DNA of 20,628 nucleotides from Kiritimatiellia bacterium (GCA_900771325.1 CAAGNN010000020.1:1-20628); one strand, 5' to 3'. Shown: positions 1-6,715, counted from the first letter of the stretch. Notes: a model not told the origin generated them from the sequence alone. Program-made: numbers and translations.

Positions 1-63
1 GGTCAACCCGGGGCGGGTCGGGGGTCAACCCGGGGCGGGTCGGGGGTCAACCCGGGGCGGGTC
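1..63. repeat. Tandem 22-bp GC-rich repeat, about 2.9 copies
   Basis: Units start at 1, 23 and 45; the first two are identical 22-mers and the third is cut after 19 bases where it runs into the next repeat module. Each contains the core AACCCGGGGCGG. The array begins at the window edge, so more copies may lie upstream. The same core, at the same exact 22-bp period, recurs at 6395-6540 and 13475-13562. No gene is seen here; 22 is not a multiple of three, so a continuous repetitive peptide is unlikely. Confidence 0.9.
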
Positions 64-126
64 GCTACGCTCCCCAGTCGACAGAGAACAGTCGACAGTC
101 GACAGGACGCGTGCCGCGACGGAGGG
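59..126 (+). repeat. Composite intergenic repeat: direct-repeat box, heptamer array, CGCGACGGAGGG box
   Basis: A diverged GCTCGCTNCGCTCGC box (GGTCGCTACGCTCCC, about 60-74) is followed by a period-7 array: GTCGACA, GAGAACA, GTCGACA, GTCGACA (about 77-104). Then comes GCGTGCCGCGACGGAGGG (109-126). The same three modules occur in the same relative order, inverted, at 6643-6711 and 13593-13662. Function unknown. Confidence 0.8.
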
Positions 127-152
127 CGGGGCATTCGCTTTTTTGTGCGGAG

Positions 153-163
153 TGTGGCATAAT
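153..163 (+). promoter_or_regulatory. Putative extended -10 promoter for the 194-3096 gene cluster
   Basis: TGTGGCATAAT resembles an extended -10 element (TGn plus CATAAT). No convincing -35 box is seen. A start site about 7 bases downstream would leave a short leader before the ATG at 194. The metX gene has the closely similar TGTGGTATACT at 12504-12514 on the other strand, which supports both being real. Prediction by eye only. Confidence 0.4.
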
Positions 164-193
164 GGGGGCGATTTGAGAGAGGAGTTTGGCTCT

Positions 194-532
194 ATGGTTG
201 TTCGGCAGCAGCGGCGCGTGGCGGTTCGCGAAGAGGTGGGTGTGGCAGGGTGCGACACCGAGGGATTGGTGCGCGTTTCTGAGCAGTTTGCCGAGCTCGA
301 GCTGGAGATGGCGCGGCAGTGGGAGTTGACCGCGGCGCGGGTCGAGGCCGAGAAGGCCGACTGGGCGCGGGTGGGTCAGGCGATGGGCAGGATTTACCAG
401 ACGCTCTGCGATGGCGAGCACGAGGGGACGATGGAGGCGCTCAAGGAGATTGAGGGGTTGCTCTCCAAGCGTGGGATTTTGGTGCCCCAGCCGGTCCTGC
501 CGGCGGCGAGTGCGGAAGGGGGCGAGCAGTGA
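194..532 (+). CDS. Hypothetical protein, 112 aa, first gene of cluster
   Basis: I do not recognise this protein. It is small, charged and mostly helical in appearance, with a central stretch rich in Ala, Glu, Arg and Trp (about residues 35-80) that could form a helical bundle or short coiled coil, and a Pro/Ala-rich C-terminus. It has no signal peptide or membrane segment. The ATG at 194 is chosen because a good ribosome binding site (GAGAGAGGAG, 175-184) lies 9 bases upstream; an in-frame ATG at 143 lies upstream of the putative -10 box and is unlikely. Its stop overlaps the next gene's GTG start by 4 bases (GTGA), indicating translational coupling to the TPR/membrane protein. By position and size it may be a cytoplasmic partner of that protein, but this is inference. 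Confidence 0.7.
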   Translation: MVVRQQRRVAVREEVGVAGCDTEGLVRVSEQFAELELEMARQWELTAARVEAEKADWARVGQAMGRIYQTLCDGEHEGTMEALKEIEGLLSKRGILVPQPVLPAASAEGGEQ

Positions 533-1134
533 GCAGCAATCAGACGAAGGTGGCGCTCTTATGCGCCTATACGCTCGCGCGCGCGGGTCATTATGGTGAG
601 GCGGAGGCGCTCATTCTCTCCGACGGCGAACTCTCGAAGACCACCGAGGCGATGGACCTCTTGGCGCGTATTCGTGCCGAGCAGGGTGACGAGGGGGAGG
701 CGCGGCGGCTCTGGCAGGAGATCCAACTGATCCACCCCGAGCACGAGCCCTCGCGCAAGGCCTTGAAGGCGTTGGGCAAGACGGCCTTTGTGATGCCCTG
801 GAAGGCGCTTTGCCTTCTGCTCGCGCCGCTCTTCCTGGCGGCGGGGATGGTGGTGGGCTATCTGCTGGCCGAGCGCAAGAGCGATTGGCAGGTGACCTGG
901 GAGGGCATTCCGCGCGCCGAAGAGCTCAAGGCGCTGGAGGCCTATCGCGGCCGAACCGAGCGGGTGCTTATCTCGACGCGCTTTTTCTCCGTGCCCGAAC
1001 GGCTGGGCCACCGCGCCCTGCTGAGCACCTACATCGCCGAGGCGGTGGGGGTGGTCCCGGAGGCAGTCTTTATTGGCGATGCGCCTGAAACAGCGGGCGA
1101 GAGCATCACGCTCACCCTGGTGAGGGCTCGGTGA
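529..1134 (+). CDS. TPR-like single-pass membrane protein, 201 aa
   Basis: Specific function not recognised. The N-terminal 75 residues read as one or two tetratricopeptide-like helical hairpins (pattern ARAGHYGEAEAL, then RAEQGDEGEARRLWQEI, then HPEHEPSRKAL). A strong hydrophobic segment at about residues 89-112 (ALCLLLAPLFLAAGMVVGYL) is followed by a roughly 85-residue C-terminal domain, probably outside the membrane, so the N-terminal TPR would face the cytoplasm. Start is GTG at 529, overlapping the previous stop (GTGA); its own stop overlaps the GTG of the patatin gene in the same way. This tight coupling suggests a conserved transcription unit with the patatin-like hydrolase and signal peptidase. 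TPR segments usually mediate protein-protein contacts. Confidence is high that the gene is real, low on function. Confidence 0.75.
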   Translation: MSSNQTKVALLCAYTLARAGHYGEAEALILSDGELSKTTEAMDLLARIRAEQGDEGEARRLWQEIQLIHPEHEPSRKALKALGKTAFVMPWKALCLLLAPLFLAAGMVVGYLLAERKSDWQVTWEGIPRAEELKALEAYRGRTERVLISTRFFSVPERLGHRALLSTYIAEAVGVVPEAVFIGDAPETAGESITLTLVRAR

Positions 1135-1970
1135 AGCGCCGTCCGGTCATCGGCCTAGCCCTTGGCAGTGGGGGCGCGCGCGGGTGGGCCCACATCGGCG
1201 TGGTGCGGGCCTTGGCGCGGTTGGGCATTGAACCGGATGTCGTTGCAGGCACGAGCATTGGCGCCTTGGTGGGGGCGACGGTGGCCGCCGGCTGTTTTGA
1301 AGCCTTTGCCGAGGCGGCCGAACGGTTGGATTGGCTGGGGCTGGCCAAGTTCTTTGCCGAGGTGCGCCTGCCCAAGCACGGTCTCTTCTCGGGCGCGCCG
1401 ATTACCGCGTGGCTCGATGAGCCCGAGCGGCTCGGCGGGCGGACCATTGAAGCCCTGCCCAAGCCCTTCGCCGCCGTTGCCACGGACCTCTACAAGGAAG
1501 AGGCCGTCTATCTGACCGAAGGGCGCGTCACCGATGCCGTGCGCGCCTCCTTCTCCATCCCGGGTGTCTTTGACCCGGTGATGCGCGGCGGGCGCGTGCT
1601 GGTCGATGGCGGGCTGGTGGACCCGGTGCCCGTGGCGGCTGCGCGCGCGTTGGGGGCCGAGGTGGTTATTGCCGTGGACATCAATTCCGAGGGCGCGCGC
1701 ACGCCTGGCGAGGTGCCCCAGGAGCGTCCGGCGCTGCTGACCACTCTTTTGCAGACGCTGCGTATGGTGGAGAACGGGGTCTGCCGGCTGACCTTGGCCC
1801 AGCGGCCGGCCGAGGTGCTGCTCTGCCCACAGACGGGCTTTATTCAGACATTGGACTTTGCCGGCGGCCGCGCCGGGATCGCGCTGGGCGAGGCGGCGGT
1901 GGAGGCCGCGCGCGATCGCTTGTTGCACCTGCTTTCCGGCAACTTGGAAGGAGCGAACGATGGGGTTTGA
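1131..1970 (+). CDS. Patatin-like phospholipase family protein (RssA-like)
   Basis: Bacterial patatin-family acyl hydrolase of 279 residues. The oxyanion-hole motif is GSGGARG (residues 12-18), the nucleophile Ser42 sits in GTSIG, and the dyad Asp159 in DGGLVDPVPV, all in the expected order and spacing for the Ser-Asp dyad of this family. There is no signal peptide, so it should be cytoplasmic or membrane-associated, like E. coli RssA/YchK relatives, whose substrates are poorly defined; it cleaves acyl esters, probably lysophospholipids or related lipids. The start is GTG at 1131, overlapping the previous stop by 4 bases. It overlaps the following lepB start by 11 bases. Family assignment is firm; the substrate is not determined. 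Confidence 0.92.
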   Translation: MKRRPVIGLALGSGGARGWAHIGVVRALARLGIEPDVVAGTSIGALVGATVAAGCFEAFAEAAERLDWLGLAKFFAEVRLPKHGLFSGAPITAWLDEPERLGGRTIEALPKPFAAVATDLYKEEAVYLTEGRVTDAVRASFSIPGVFDPVMRGGRVLVDGGLVDPVPVAAARALGAEVVIAVDINSEGARTPGEVPQERPALLTTLLQTLRMVENGVCRLTLAQRPAEVLLCPQTGFIQTLDFAGGRAGIALGEAAVEAARDRLLHLLSGNLEGANDGV

Positions 1971-3096
1971 CATCCGCTTTTGGCGGCGTGAGTTTTGGGT
2001 GCTGCGCAAGGCGCGCAAGGCCCTCAAGGCGATGCGCAACGACTTTCGCCTGGTGGAGGACATCCTGCCCGAGGGCGAGCGCGCAGCGCTTGAGGAGCGG
2101 TTGAAGGACGTTAAGCAGGCAATTCGCTGCGGCGAGACCGAGGACCTGCCCGCGCTCGTCGCCTCGGTCCAGCAGGATTTGGCGGCGGCCTCCCCGAAGC
2201 AGCGCTGGGGCGTGGCGGCCGAGTGGTTCGACATCCTCGTCTCCTCCCTGGCGGTGGCCTTCTGCTTCCGCGCCTACTACTACGAGCCCTTCCAAATCCC
2301 CACCGGGTCGATGCAACCGACGCTCTACGGCATCCACGTGGAGGAGTCCGCCGCGCCGACGGGGTGGGACCGCCAGCCCGGGCGCTTCTTCAAGTGGCTC
2401 GTCACCGGCGAGCGCTACGTGGAGGTCAAGGCGCCGGTGGGCGGGGCGGTCACGGCCGTGCGGCCCAGCGCCACACCGGGCTGGAACACGCTCCTGCTCA
2501 ATGGCAACACGCCCCTGGAAGTGCCCGAGGCGGCGATGGAGGCCGTGCGCAAACGGCTCGAACCGCAGCGTTGGCAAGTGCGTCTGGGGCAGCGACTCTG
2601 GGGCGGCTATGTGCGCAGTGGCGACTTCCTCTTCGTCAACCGCTGGCTGTGGAACTTCCGCCATCCGCGCTTGGGCGAGACCATCGTCTTCGCCACGCAG
2701 GGCATCCCCGGTCTGCCGCAGAACCAACACTACATCAAGCGCCTCTGCGGGCGGCCCGGTGACGACGTGGAACTGCGCGCCGACGACACGCACCTCTGGG
2801 TCAACGGTCAGGCGGCGCACAAGCCCCTGCGCTTGAGCGAGATTGCCGAGCACTGTCAGCCGTGGCCCGGCTCGCCCCGTTATTTGGGCTACCGCCCCGC
2901 GTTGCCGGCCCCGGGCTTCCCCGAGCCCTATGCGCGCTTCTCCCTCAAGCCGGGCGAGTACGTGGCGCTGGGGGACAACTCGGGCAACAGCCTCGATAGC
3001 CGCTATTGGAGGACCGTGCCGGCCAAGAACTTGCTCGGGCCGGCCTCGTTCGTCCACTGGCCCTTCACCTCCCCGCGCTGGGGCAGGATTCGTTAG
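1960..3096 (+). CDS. lepB: Signal peptidase I
   Basis: Type I leader peptidase that cleaves signal peptides from exported proteins on the outer face of the inner membrane. The 378-residue protein has an approximately 85-residue charged, helical N-terminal extension, a membrane segment at about residues 91-108, the catalytic Ser117 in PTGSMQPTLYG, box C-like GYVRSGDFLFVNRW, the catalytic Lys260 in HYIKRLCGRPGD, and the box E-like GDNSGNSLDSRYW near the C-terminus. The Ser-Lys distance is about 143 residues against 55 in E. coli, so a roughly 85-residue insertion follows the nucleophile. The ATG at 1960 is preceded by GGAAGGAG (1945-1952) and lies inside the end of the patatin gene. Genes for exported proteins in this window (PEP-CTERM, LRR, exported unknown) are plausible substrates. 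Assignment is secure. Confidence 0.95.
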   Translation: MGFDIRFWRREFWVLRKARKALKAMRNDFRLVEDILPEGERAALEERLKDVKQAIRCGETEDLPALVASVQQDLAAASPKQRWGVAAEWFDILVSSLAVAFCFRAYYYEPFQIPTGSMQPTLYGIHVEESAAPTGWDRQPGRFFKWLVTGERYVEVKAPVGGAVTAVRPSATPGWNTLLLNGNTPLEVPEAAMEAVRKRLEPQRWQVRLGQRLWGGYVRSGDFLFVNRWLWNFRHPRLGETIVFATQGIPGLPQNQHYIKRLCGRPGDDVELRADDTHLWVNGQAAHKPLRLSEIAEHCQPWPGSPRYLGYRPALPAPGFPEPYARFSLKPGEYVALGDNSGNSLDSRYWRTVPAKNLLGPASFVHWPFTSPRWGRIR

Positions 3097-3124
3097 ACGC
3101 ACACGAGCAACCAAGGAGAGCGTT

Positions 3125-4276
3125 ATGTCCGAAGAAGCAACTGAGTTCGACGCGCTGGTGGTCGGCGCAGGATTGTGGGGCTGCGTGGTGGCACGCGAGT
3201 TGGCCGAGGCCGGGAACCGCGTCCTGGTCCTGGAAGCGCGCAGTCTGCCTGGTGGCAACGCCCGTAGCCAGATTGACCCGAAGACGGGCATCGAGTGCCA
3301 CTGCTACGGCGCGCACATCTTCCACACCTCCGACGAGCGCGTCTGGGCCTACGCTAACCGCTTCATCTCCTTCACCGACTACCGCCACCGCGTCCTCACC
3401 GAGCACGATGGCAAGGTCTACTTTATGCCTCTGGGCCTGGCGCTCATCAACGCCTTCTACGGCACCAACCTCAAGCCGGCCGAGGTGCCCGGCTTCATTG
3501 CCGGCGAAGTGGCCAAGGCCGGCCTGACCGGAGAGCCGCGCAACCTCGAAGAGCAGGCCATCTCGCTCATCGGCCGCCCGCTCTACGAAGCCTTCATCAA
3601 GGGCTACACCCAGAAGCAGTGGAACGCCGACCCCAAGGACCTGCCCAGCTTCATCATCCGCCGCCTCCCCGTGCGCGCGAACTATGACATCGGCTACTTC
3701 AACGACCCCCACCAAGGCGTCCCGCGCGAGGGCTACTTCACCCTCTTCTCCCGCCTCCTCGACCACCCGGCCATCACCGTCCGCTACAACACCGACTACC
3801 TCGCCCTGCGCGAGACCTTCCCCGCCGACCTCCCCGTCTTCTACAGCGGCCCCCTCGATGCCTACTTCAACTACCGCCACGGCGCCCTCCCCTGGCGCGG
3901 TCTGCGCTTTGAGTGGGAGACCAAGCCCGTGCGCGATTGGCAGGGCTGCACCGTGATGAACTACGCCGATGCCTCCGTCCCCTACACGCGCATCCACGAG
4001 TTCAAGCACTTCCACCCCGAGCGCGAAGCCGTCCACCAGAGCGAGCAGACCATCATCTGCCGCGAGTTCCCCGCCGATTGGAAGCTCGGCGACATCCCTT
4101 ACTACCCCGTCAACACCGCCGCCTCGGCCGAACTCCTCGCCAAGTACCAAGCCGATGCCGCCGCCTGCCCGAATGTCATCTTCGGCGGCCGCCTCGGCGA
4201 GTACCGCTACTACGATATGGACAAGGTCATCGCCCGCGCCCTCGACCAGGTCCACGCCTACCTCGCGCAGGACTAA
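3125..4276 (+). CDS. glf: UDP-galactopyranose mutase
   Basis: FAD-dependent enzyme that interconverts UDP-galactopyranose and UDP-galactofuranose, the donor for galactofuranose in surface glycans. The 383 residues match the usual length. Visible features are the N-terminal Rossmann FAD motif (GAGLWGCVVARELAEAG, then VLEARSLPGGNARS), HCYGAHIFHTSDERVW, YTQKQWNADPKDL, and the C-terminal GPLDAYFNYRHGALPWR and NYADASVPYTRIHEFKHF segments typical of Glf. The ATG at 3125 has an AAGGAGAG ribosome binding site (3113-3120) and lies 28 bases after the lepB stop, so it probably belongs to the same transcript. No glycosyltransferases are adjacent, so the glycan it feeds cannot be named. Codon third positions shift towards C along the gene. 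Confidence 0.95.
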   Translation: MSEEATEFDALVVGAGLWGCVVARELAEAGNRVLVLEARSLPGGNARSQIDPKTGIECHCYGAHIFHTSDERVWAYANRFISFTDYRHRVLTEHDGKVYFMPLGLALINAFYGTNLKPAEVPGFIAGEVAKAGLTGEPRNLEEQAISLIGRPLYEAFIKGYTQKQWNADPKDLPSFIIRRLPVRANYDIGYFNDPHQGVPREGYFTLFSRLLDHPAITVRYNTDYLALRETFPADLPVFYSGPLDAYFNYRHGALPWRGLRFEWETKPVRDWQGCTVMNYADASVPYTRIHEFKHFHPEREAVHQSEQTIICREFPADWKLGDIPYYPVNTAASAELLAKYQADAAACPNVIFGGRLGEYRYYDMDKVIARALDQVHAYLAQD

Positions 4277-4280
4277 TTTG

Positions 4281-4328
4281 TTCCGTTCGCTACGCTCGCG
4301 ATGACAGATGACGGAGGACAGATGACAG
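4281..4328 (+). repeat. Direct-repeat box plus GATGACA heptamer array between glf and bioA
   Basis: Four bases after the glf stop lies GTTCGCTACGCTCGC (4285-4299), followed by a period-7 array: GATGACA, GATGACG, GAGGACA, GATGACA (4300-4327). The array runs into the bioA start region: the probable ATG at 4322 and the GGAGGA ahead of it are both part of the heptamers. The same box-plus-array, with almost the same heptamers, follows the ridA stop at 13771-13816 in inverted orientation. Confidence 0.8.
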
Positions 4329-5620
4329 CATTTCCCCCGGCCGCCCCCCTCCCTGCGGCCCTGCTCGACCCCTTCGACCGCGACCACCTTTGGCACCCCT
4401 ACACCTCCCTCAACAATCCCCTCCCCACCTACAAGGTCCGCCGCGCGGAAGGCTGCGAAATCGAGCTCGCTGACGGCCGCCGGCTGGTCGAGGGGATGAG
4501 CTCGTGGTGGTGCGCCATCCACGGCTACTCGCACCCGGCCCTCATCGCCGCCGGCGAGGCACAGCTGCGCACGATGAGCCACGTGATGTTCGGCGGGCTC
4601 ACCCACCAGCCAGCCATCGGCCTGGGCAAACGCCTCCTGCGCATCGTCCCCCCCACCCTCACGAAGATCTTTTATGCCGACAGCGGCTCGGTGGCCGTTG
4701 AAGTCGCCCTCAAGATGGCCATCCAGTTCAACCCGGCCAAGAGCGACTTCCTCACCATCCGCTCCGGCTACCACGGCGACACCTGGAACGCAATGAGCGT
4801 CTGCGACCCGGTCACCGGGATGCACAGCCTCTTCGGCAGCGCTCTCCCCCGCCGCCTCTTCGCCCCAGCCCCGCAGGTCCGCTTCGGCGATGCGTGGGAC
4901 GAAGCGGACTTCGCGCCGATGGCCCGCCTCATCGCCGAACACCGCTCCACCCTCGCCGCCGTCATCCTCGAGCCCATCGTCCAGGGTGCCGGCGGGATGC
5001 GCTTCTACCACCCCGAATACCTCCGCTGCCTTCGCCGCGCCTGCGACGAAGCGGGCATCCTCCTCATCTTCGACGAAATTGCCACCGGCTTCGGCCGCAC
5101 CGGCAAACTCTTCGCCTGGGAACACGCCCAGGTCCAGCCCGACATCATGTGCATCGGCAAGGCCATTACCGGCGGAATGATGACCTTCTCGGCCGTCCTC
5201 GCCACCGACCGCGTGGCCGAGCAGGTCTGCTCCGGCGCGGCCCAGTGCTTTATGCACGGCCCCACCTTTATGGCCAACCCCCTCGCCTGCGCCATCGCCT
5301 GCGCCTCCATCGACCTCCTCCTCGCCCAACCCTGGCAAGAGACCATCGCGCGCATCGAGGCCCAGCTGCGCCGCGAACTTGAGCCCGCCCGCGCCCTTCC
5401 CGCCGTCGCCGACGTTCGCTGCCTGGGTGCCATCGGCGTCATCGAGCTCAAAGAGCCCCTCGAGATGGCCAGCGCCCAGCGCTTCCTCGTCGAGCGCGGC
5501 ATCTGGCTCCGCCCCTTCGGCCGCCTCCTCTACGCAATGCCGCCCTACATCATCTCCCCCGAGCAACTCTCGCGCATCACCTCGGCAATGCTCGACCTCG
5601 CCGCCTCCCTCGCCCCCTAA
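4322..5620 (+). CDS. bioA: Adenosylmethionine-8-amino-7-oxononanoate aminotransferase
   Basis: PLP-dependent class III aminotransferase of biotin synthesis, making 7,8-diaminopelargonate from KAPA with S-adenosylmethionine as amino donor. From the ATG at 4322 it has 432 residues. Diagnostic BioA features are DHLWHPYTS near the N-terminus, SSWWCAIHGYSHPAL, ADSGSVAVEVALKMA, GYHGDTWNAMSVCDP, the PLP Asp in FDEIATGFGRTG (about residue 251) and the Schiff-base Lys in CIGKAITGG (about residue 280), followed by GPTFMANPLACAIA. The Trp-rich N-terminal motif separates it from other class III aminotransferases. An in-frame ATG at 4301 would add seven residues; 4322 is preferred because GGAGGA (4313-4318) precedes it, though with only about 4 bases of spacing. 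No other biotin genes are nearby. The coding strand is extremely C-rich. Confidence 0.92.
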   Translation: MTAFPPAAPLPAALLDPFDRDHLWHPYTSLNNPLPTYKVRRAEGCEIELADGRRLVEGMSSWWCAIHGYSHPALIAAGEAQLRTMSHVMFGGLTHQPAIGLGKRLLRIVPPTLTKIFYADSGSVAVEVALKMAIQFNPAKSDFLTIRSGYHGDTWNAMSVCDPVTGMHSLFGSALPRRLFAPAPQVRFGDAWDEADFAPMARLIAEHRSTLAAVILEPIVQGAGGMRFYHPEYLRCLRRACDEAGILLIFDEIATGFGRTGKLFAWEHAQVQPDIMCIGKAITGGMMTFSAVLATDRVAEQVCSGAAQCFMHGPTFMANPLACAIACASIDLLLAQPWQETIARIEAQLRRELEPARALPAVADVRCLGAIGVIELKEPLEMASAQRFLVERGIWLRPFGRLLYAMPPYIISPEQLSRITSAMLDLAASLAP

Positions 5621-5647
5621 CATCTCCCCCACCCCGGCCCGCGTGCG

Positions 5648-5668
5648 AGCCGCTAACTGCCAGCGGCT
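5648..5668. terminator. Possible hairpin between convergent bioA and LRR genes
   Basis: AGCCGCT (5648-5654) and AGCGGCT (5662-5668) can pair around a 7-base loop, in the 46-base gap between two convergent genes. There is no T tract on either strand, so it is a weak terminator candidate. The stretch GCTAACT, GCCAGCG, GCTACTT, GCTAATG also reads as a degenerate period-7 array like those elsewhere, partly overlapping the end of the LRR gene. Confidence 0.3.
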
Positions 5669-6313
5669 ACTTGCTAATGCGGATGCGGTAGAAGGCGGAA
5701 GAACCGCGCTTGGTAAGGGTTAGTGCCCACGGCTTGCCATCGCCGACCTTGTCTTCTCCCTCGGTGAGGCTATCGAGCGAGTCACCTTCCAGAAGGATAT
5801 AGGTAAGGCCGGGCTTAGTCTTGGCAGTGGTGAGCTGTTGCTCGGCCGAGGGGTCGAAGAGCGCCCCACCCTCGGCGGAGTTATCGAGAACCTTCTCGGC
5901 AATCTCAGCCTTCACCTCTACTTGAGAGAGGTCGACGTCCCCGCTACCGCCGCCGGGAGGTCGAGAAACTGGGTAATGTCGTAGCGCTTCTCGCCGTCAA
6001 CCTTGACGACCTTGACGGTCGCCCCAATGGTCGTCACGCCCTCAGGTGTCGTCACTGAGGTCAGATAAAAACAATCCTCGAACGCCAAGTCGCCGATGGA
6101 GGTGACGCGATAACCGCCAAGGGCGGAAGGAATGGTGAGGTCGCCAGAGTAGTCGGTGGGGAAGTCTGTGATGGTGGCCTGGTCATTGGAGACCTCATAG
6201 GTGAAGTTGCCTTCGGTAAGGGCGGGGAGAGGGGTGGTAAGAAGAAGGGTCGCAAACAAGAAGGCGTGGCGGCGAAAGGCAGCCAAAGAGAAGAGGCGTG
6301 AGAGACGGTCCAT
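5667..6313 (-). pseudogene. Frameshifted, shortened LRR-type secreted protein
   Basis: The N-terminal part (5918-6313) has a signal-peptide-like start (MDRLSRLFSLAAFRRHAFLF, then LLLTTPLPAL) and a mature region FTYEVSNDQATITDFP...LTIPSALGGYRVTSIGDLAFEDCFYLTSVTTPEGVTTIG, which matches the start of BspA-type leucine-rich repeat (LRR_5) proteins. It stops at 5918 after ITQFLDLP. In another frame the coding continues as GGGSGDVDLSQVEVKAEIAEKVLDN and runs to FYRIRISK at 5667. One missing base in the C/G-rich run at about 5940-5960 would join both parts into a 215-residue protein. Only about one LRR unit is present, whereas such proteins normally carry many, so an internal deletion is also likely. 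ATG at 6313 has AAGGAG 8 bases upstream. It may be a decaying gene, a phase-variable gene or a sequencing error. Confidence 0.65.
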
Positions 6314-6351
6314 TGGGGGCTCCTTTCCAAGGACTGGTTAGAACAATGCCA

Positions 6352-6383
6352 ATATTCTCCCCCCCACCGTGCTGGCAAGTCAA
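6352..6383 (-). promoter_or_regulatory. Putative sigma70-type promoter with G7 tract in the spacer (LRR gene)
   Basis: On the minus strand TTGACT (6378-6383) is the -35 candidate and GAATAT (6352-6357) the -10 candidate, giving a long 20-base spacer that includes a run of seven G (6359-6365). The upstream sequence GCAAAAAGTCCTTGACT is nearly identical to that of the PEP-CTERM gene promoter. Loss of two G would restore an 18-base spacer. Confidence 0.55.
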
Positions 6384-6394
6384 GGACTTTTTGC

Positions 6395-6540
6395 AACCCG
6401 GGGCGGGTCCATCTCGAACCCGGGGCGGATGCGAAGCGAACCCGGGGCGGATGCAAGGTGGACCCGGGGCGGATGCGAAGTGGACCCGGGGCGGATGCGA
6501 AGTGGACCCGGGGCGGATGCGAAGCGAACCCGGGGCGAGT
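6395..6540. repeat. Tandem 22-bp GC-rich repeat, seven units
   Basis: Units start at 6395, 6417, 6439, 6461, 6483, 6505 and 6527, every 22 bases without exception. Each carries the core (A/G)ACCCGGGGCG(G/A), then a roughly 10-base variable part, mostly ATGCGAAGCG or ATGCGAAGTG, with GTCCATCTCG in the first. The array starts immediately upstream of the LRR gene promoter. Same family as the arrays at 1-63 and 13475-13562. Confidence 0.9.
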
Positions 6541-6573
6541 GGCCTGGCGGAGCAGGCCACGGCACAACGCTTA
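6540..6573. repeat. Hairpin with CGGAG loop and conserved GCACAACGCTTA tail
   Basis: TGGCCTG (6540-6546) pairs with CAGGCCA (6553-6559) around the loop GCGGAG, followed by CGGCACAACGCTTA (6560-6573). The island at 13410-13443 has a different stem but the loop ACGGAG and the tail AAGCACCACGCTTA, so loop and tail are conserved while pairing is kept by different bases. A partial second tail, GGCACCGCTTA, follows at 6576-6586. Confidence 0.6.
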
Positions 6574-6642
6574 ATGGCACCGCTTAACCTCTCTCCCGAG
6601 GCGGGGAGTCAAAGGCTGGCCTCCCCGCCTTCCCACCCCCAC

Positions 6643-6711
6643 CCCCTCCGTCGCGGCACGCGCAACCGTTCACCGTTCACTGTTCACCGTTCACGCGAGC
6701 GAAGCGAGCCC
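6643..6711 (-). repeat. Composite intergenic repeat downstream of trmL
   Basis: Read on the minus strand, four bases after the trmL stop: GGGCTCGCTTCGCTCGC (6695-6711), then the period-7 array GTGAACG, GTGAACA, GTGAACG, GTGAACG (6668-6694 region), then GCGCGTGCCGCGACGGAGGG (about 6644-6663). Same module order as 59-126 and 13593-13662 but with its own heptamer. The 6587-6642 stretch before it is GC-rich sequence in which I see no gene. Confidence 0.8.
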
Positions 6712-6715
6712 AGGG

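Noticed and set aside
4285..4299. GCTCGCTNCGCTCGC box as a palindromic REP or terminator
   Set aside because: It is a direct repeat of GCTCGC, not an inverted repeat, so it makes no useful stem, and no T tract follows.
3065..5632. Open minus-strand frame of 855 codons antisense to glf and bioA
   Set aside because: Low-complexity Gly/Glu/Val/Asp-rich translation without domains; it mirrors strongly C-ending codons of the two well-identified plus-strand genes.
6395..6540. 22-bp repeats as a CRISPR array
   Set aside because: The conserved core is only about 12 bases, the variable part about 10 bases and often repeated; no cas genes are present.
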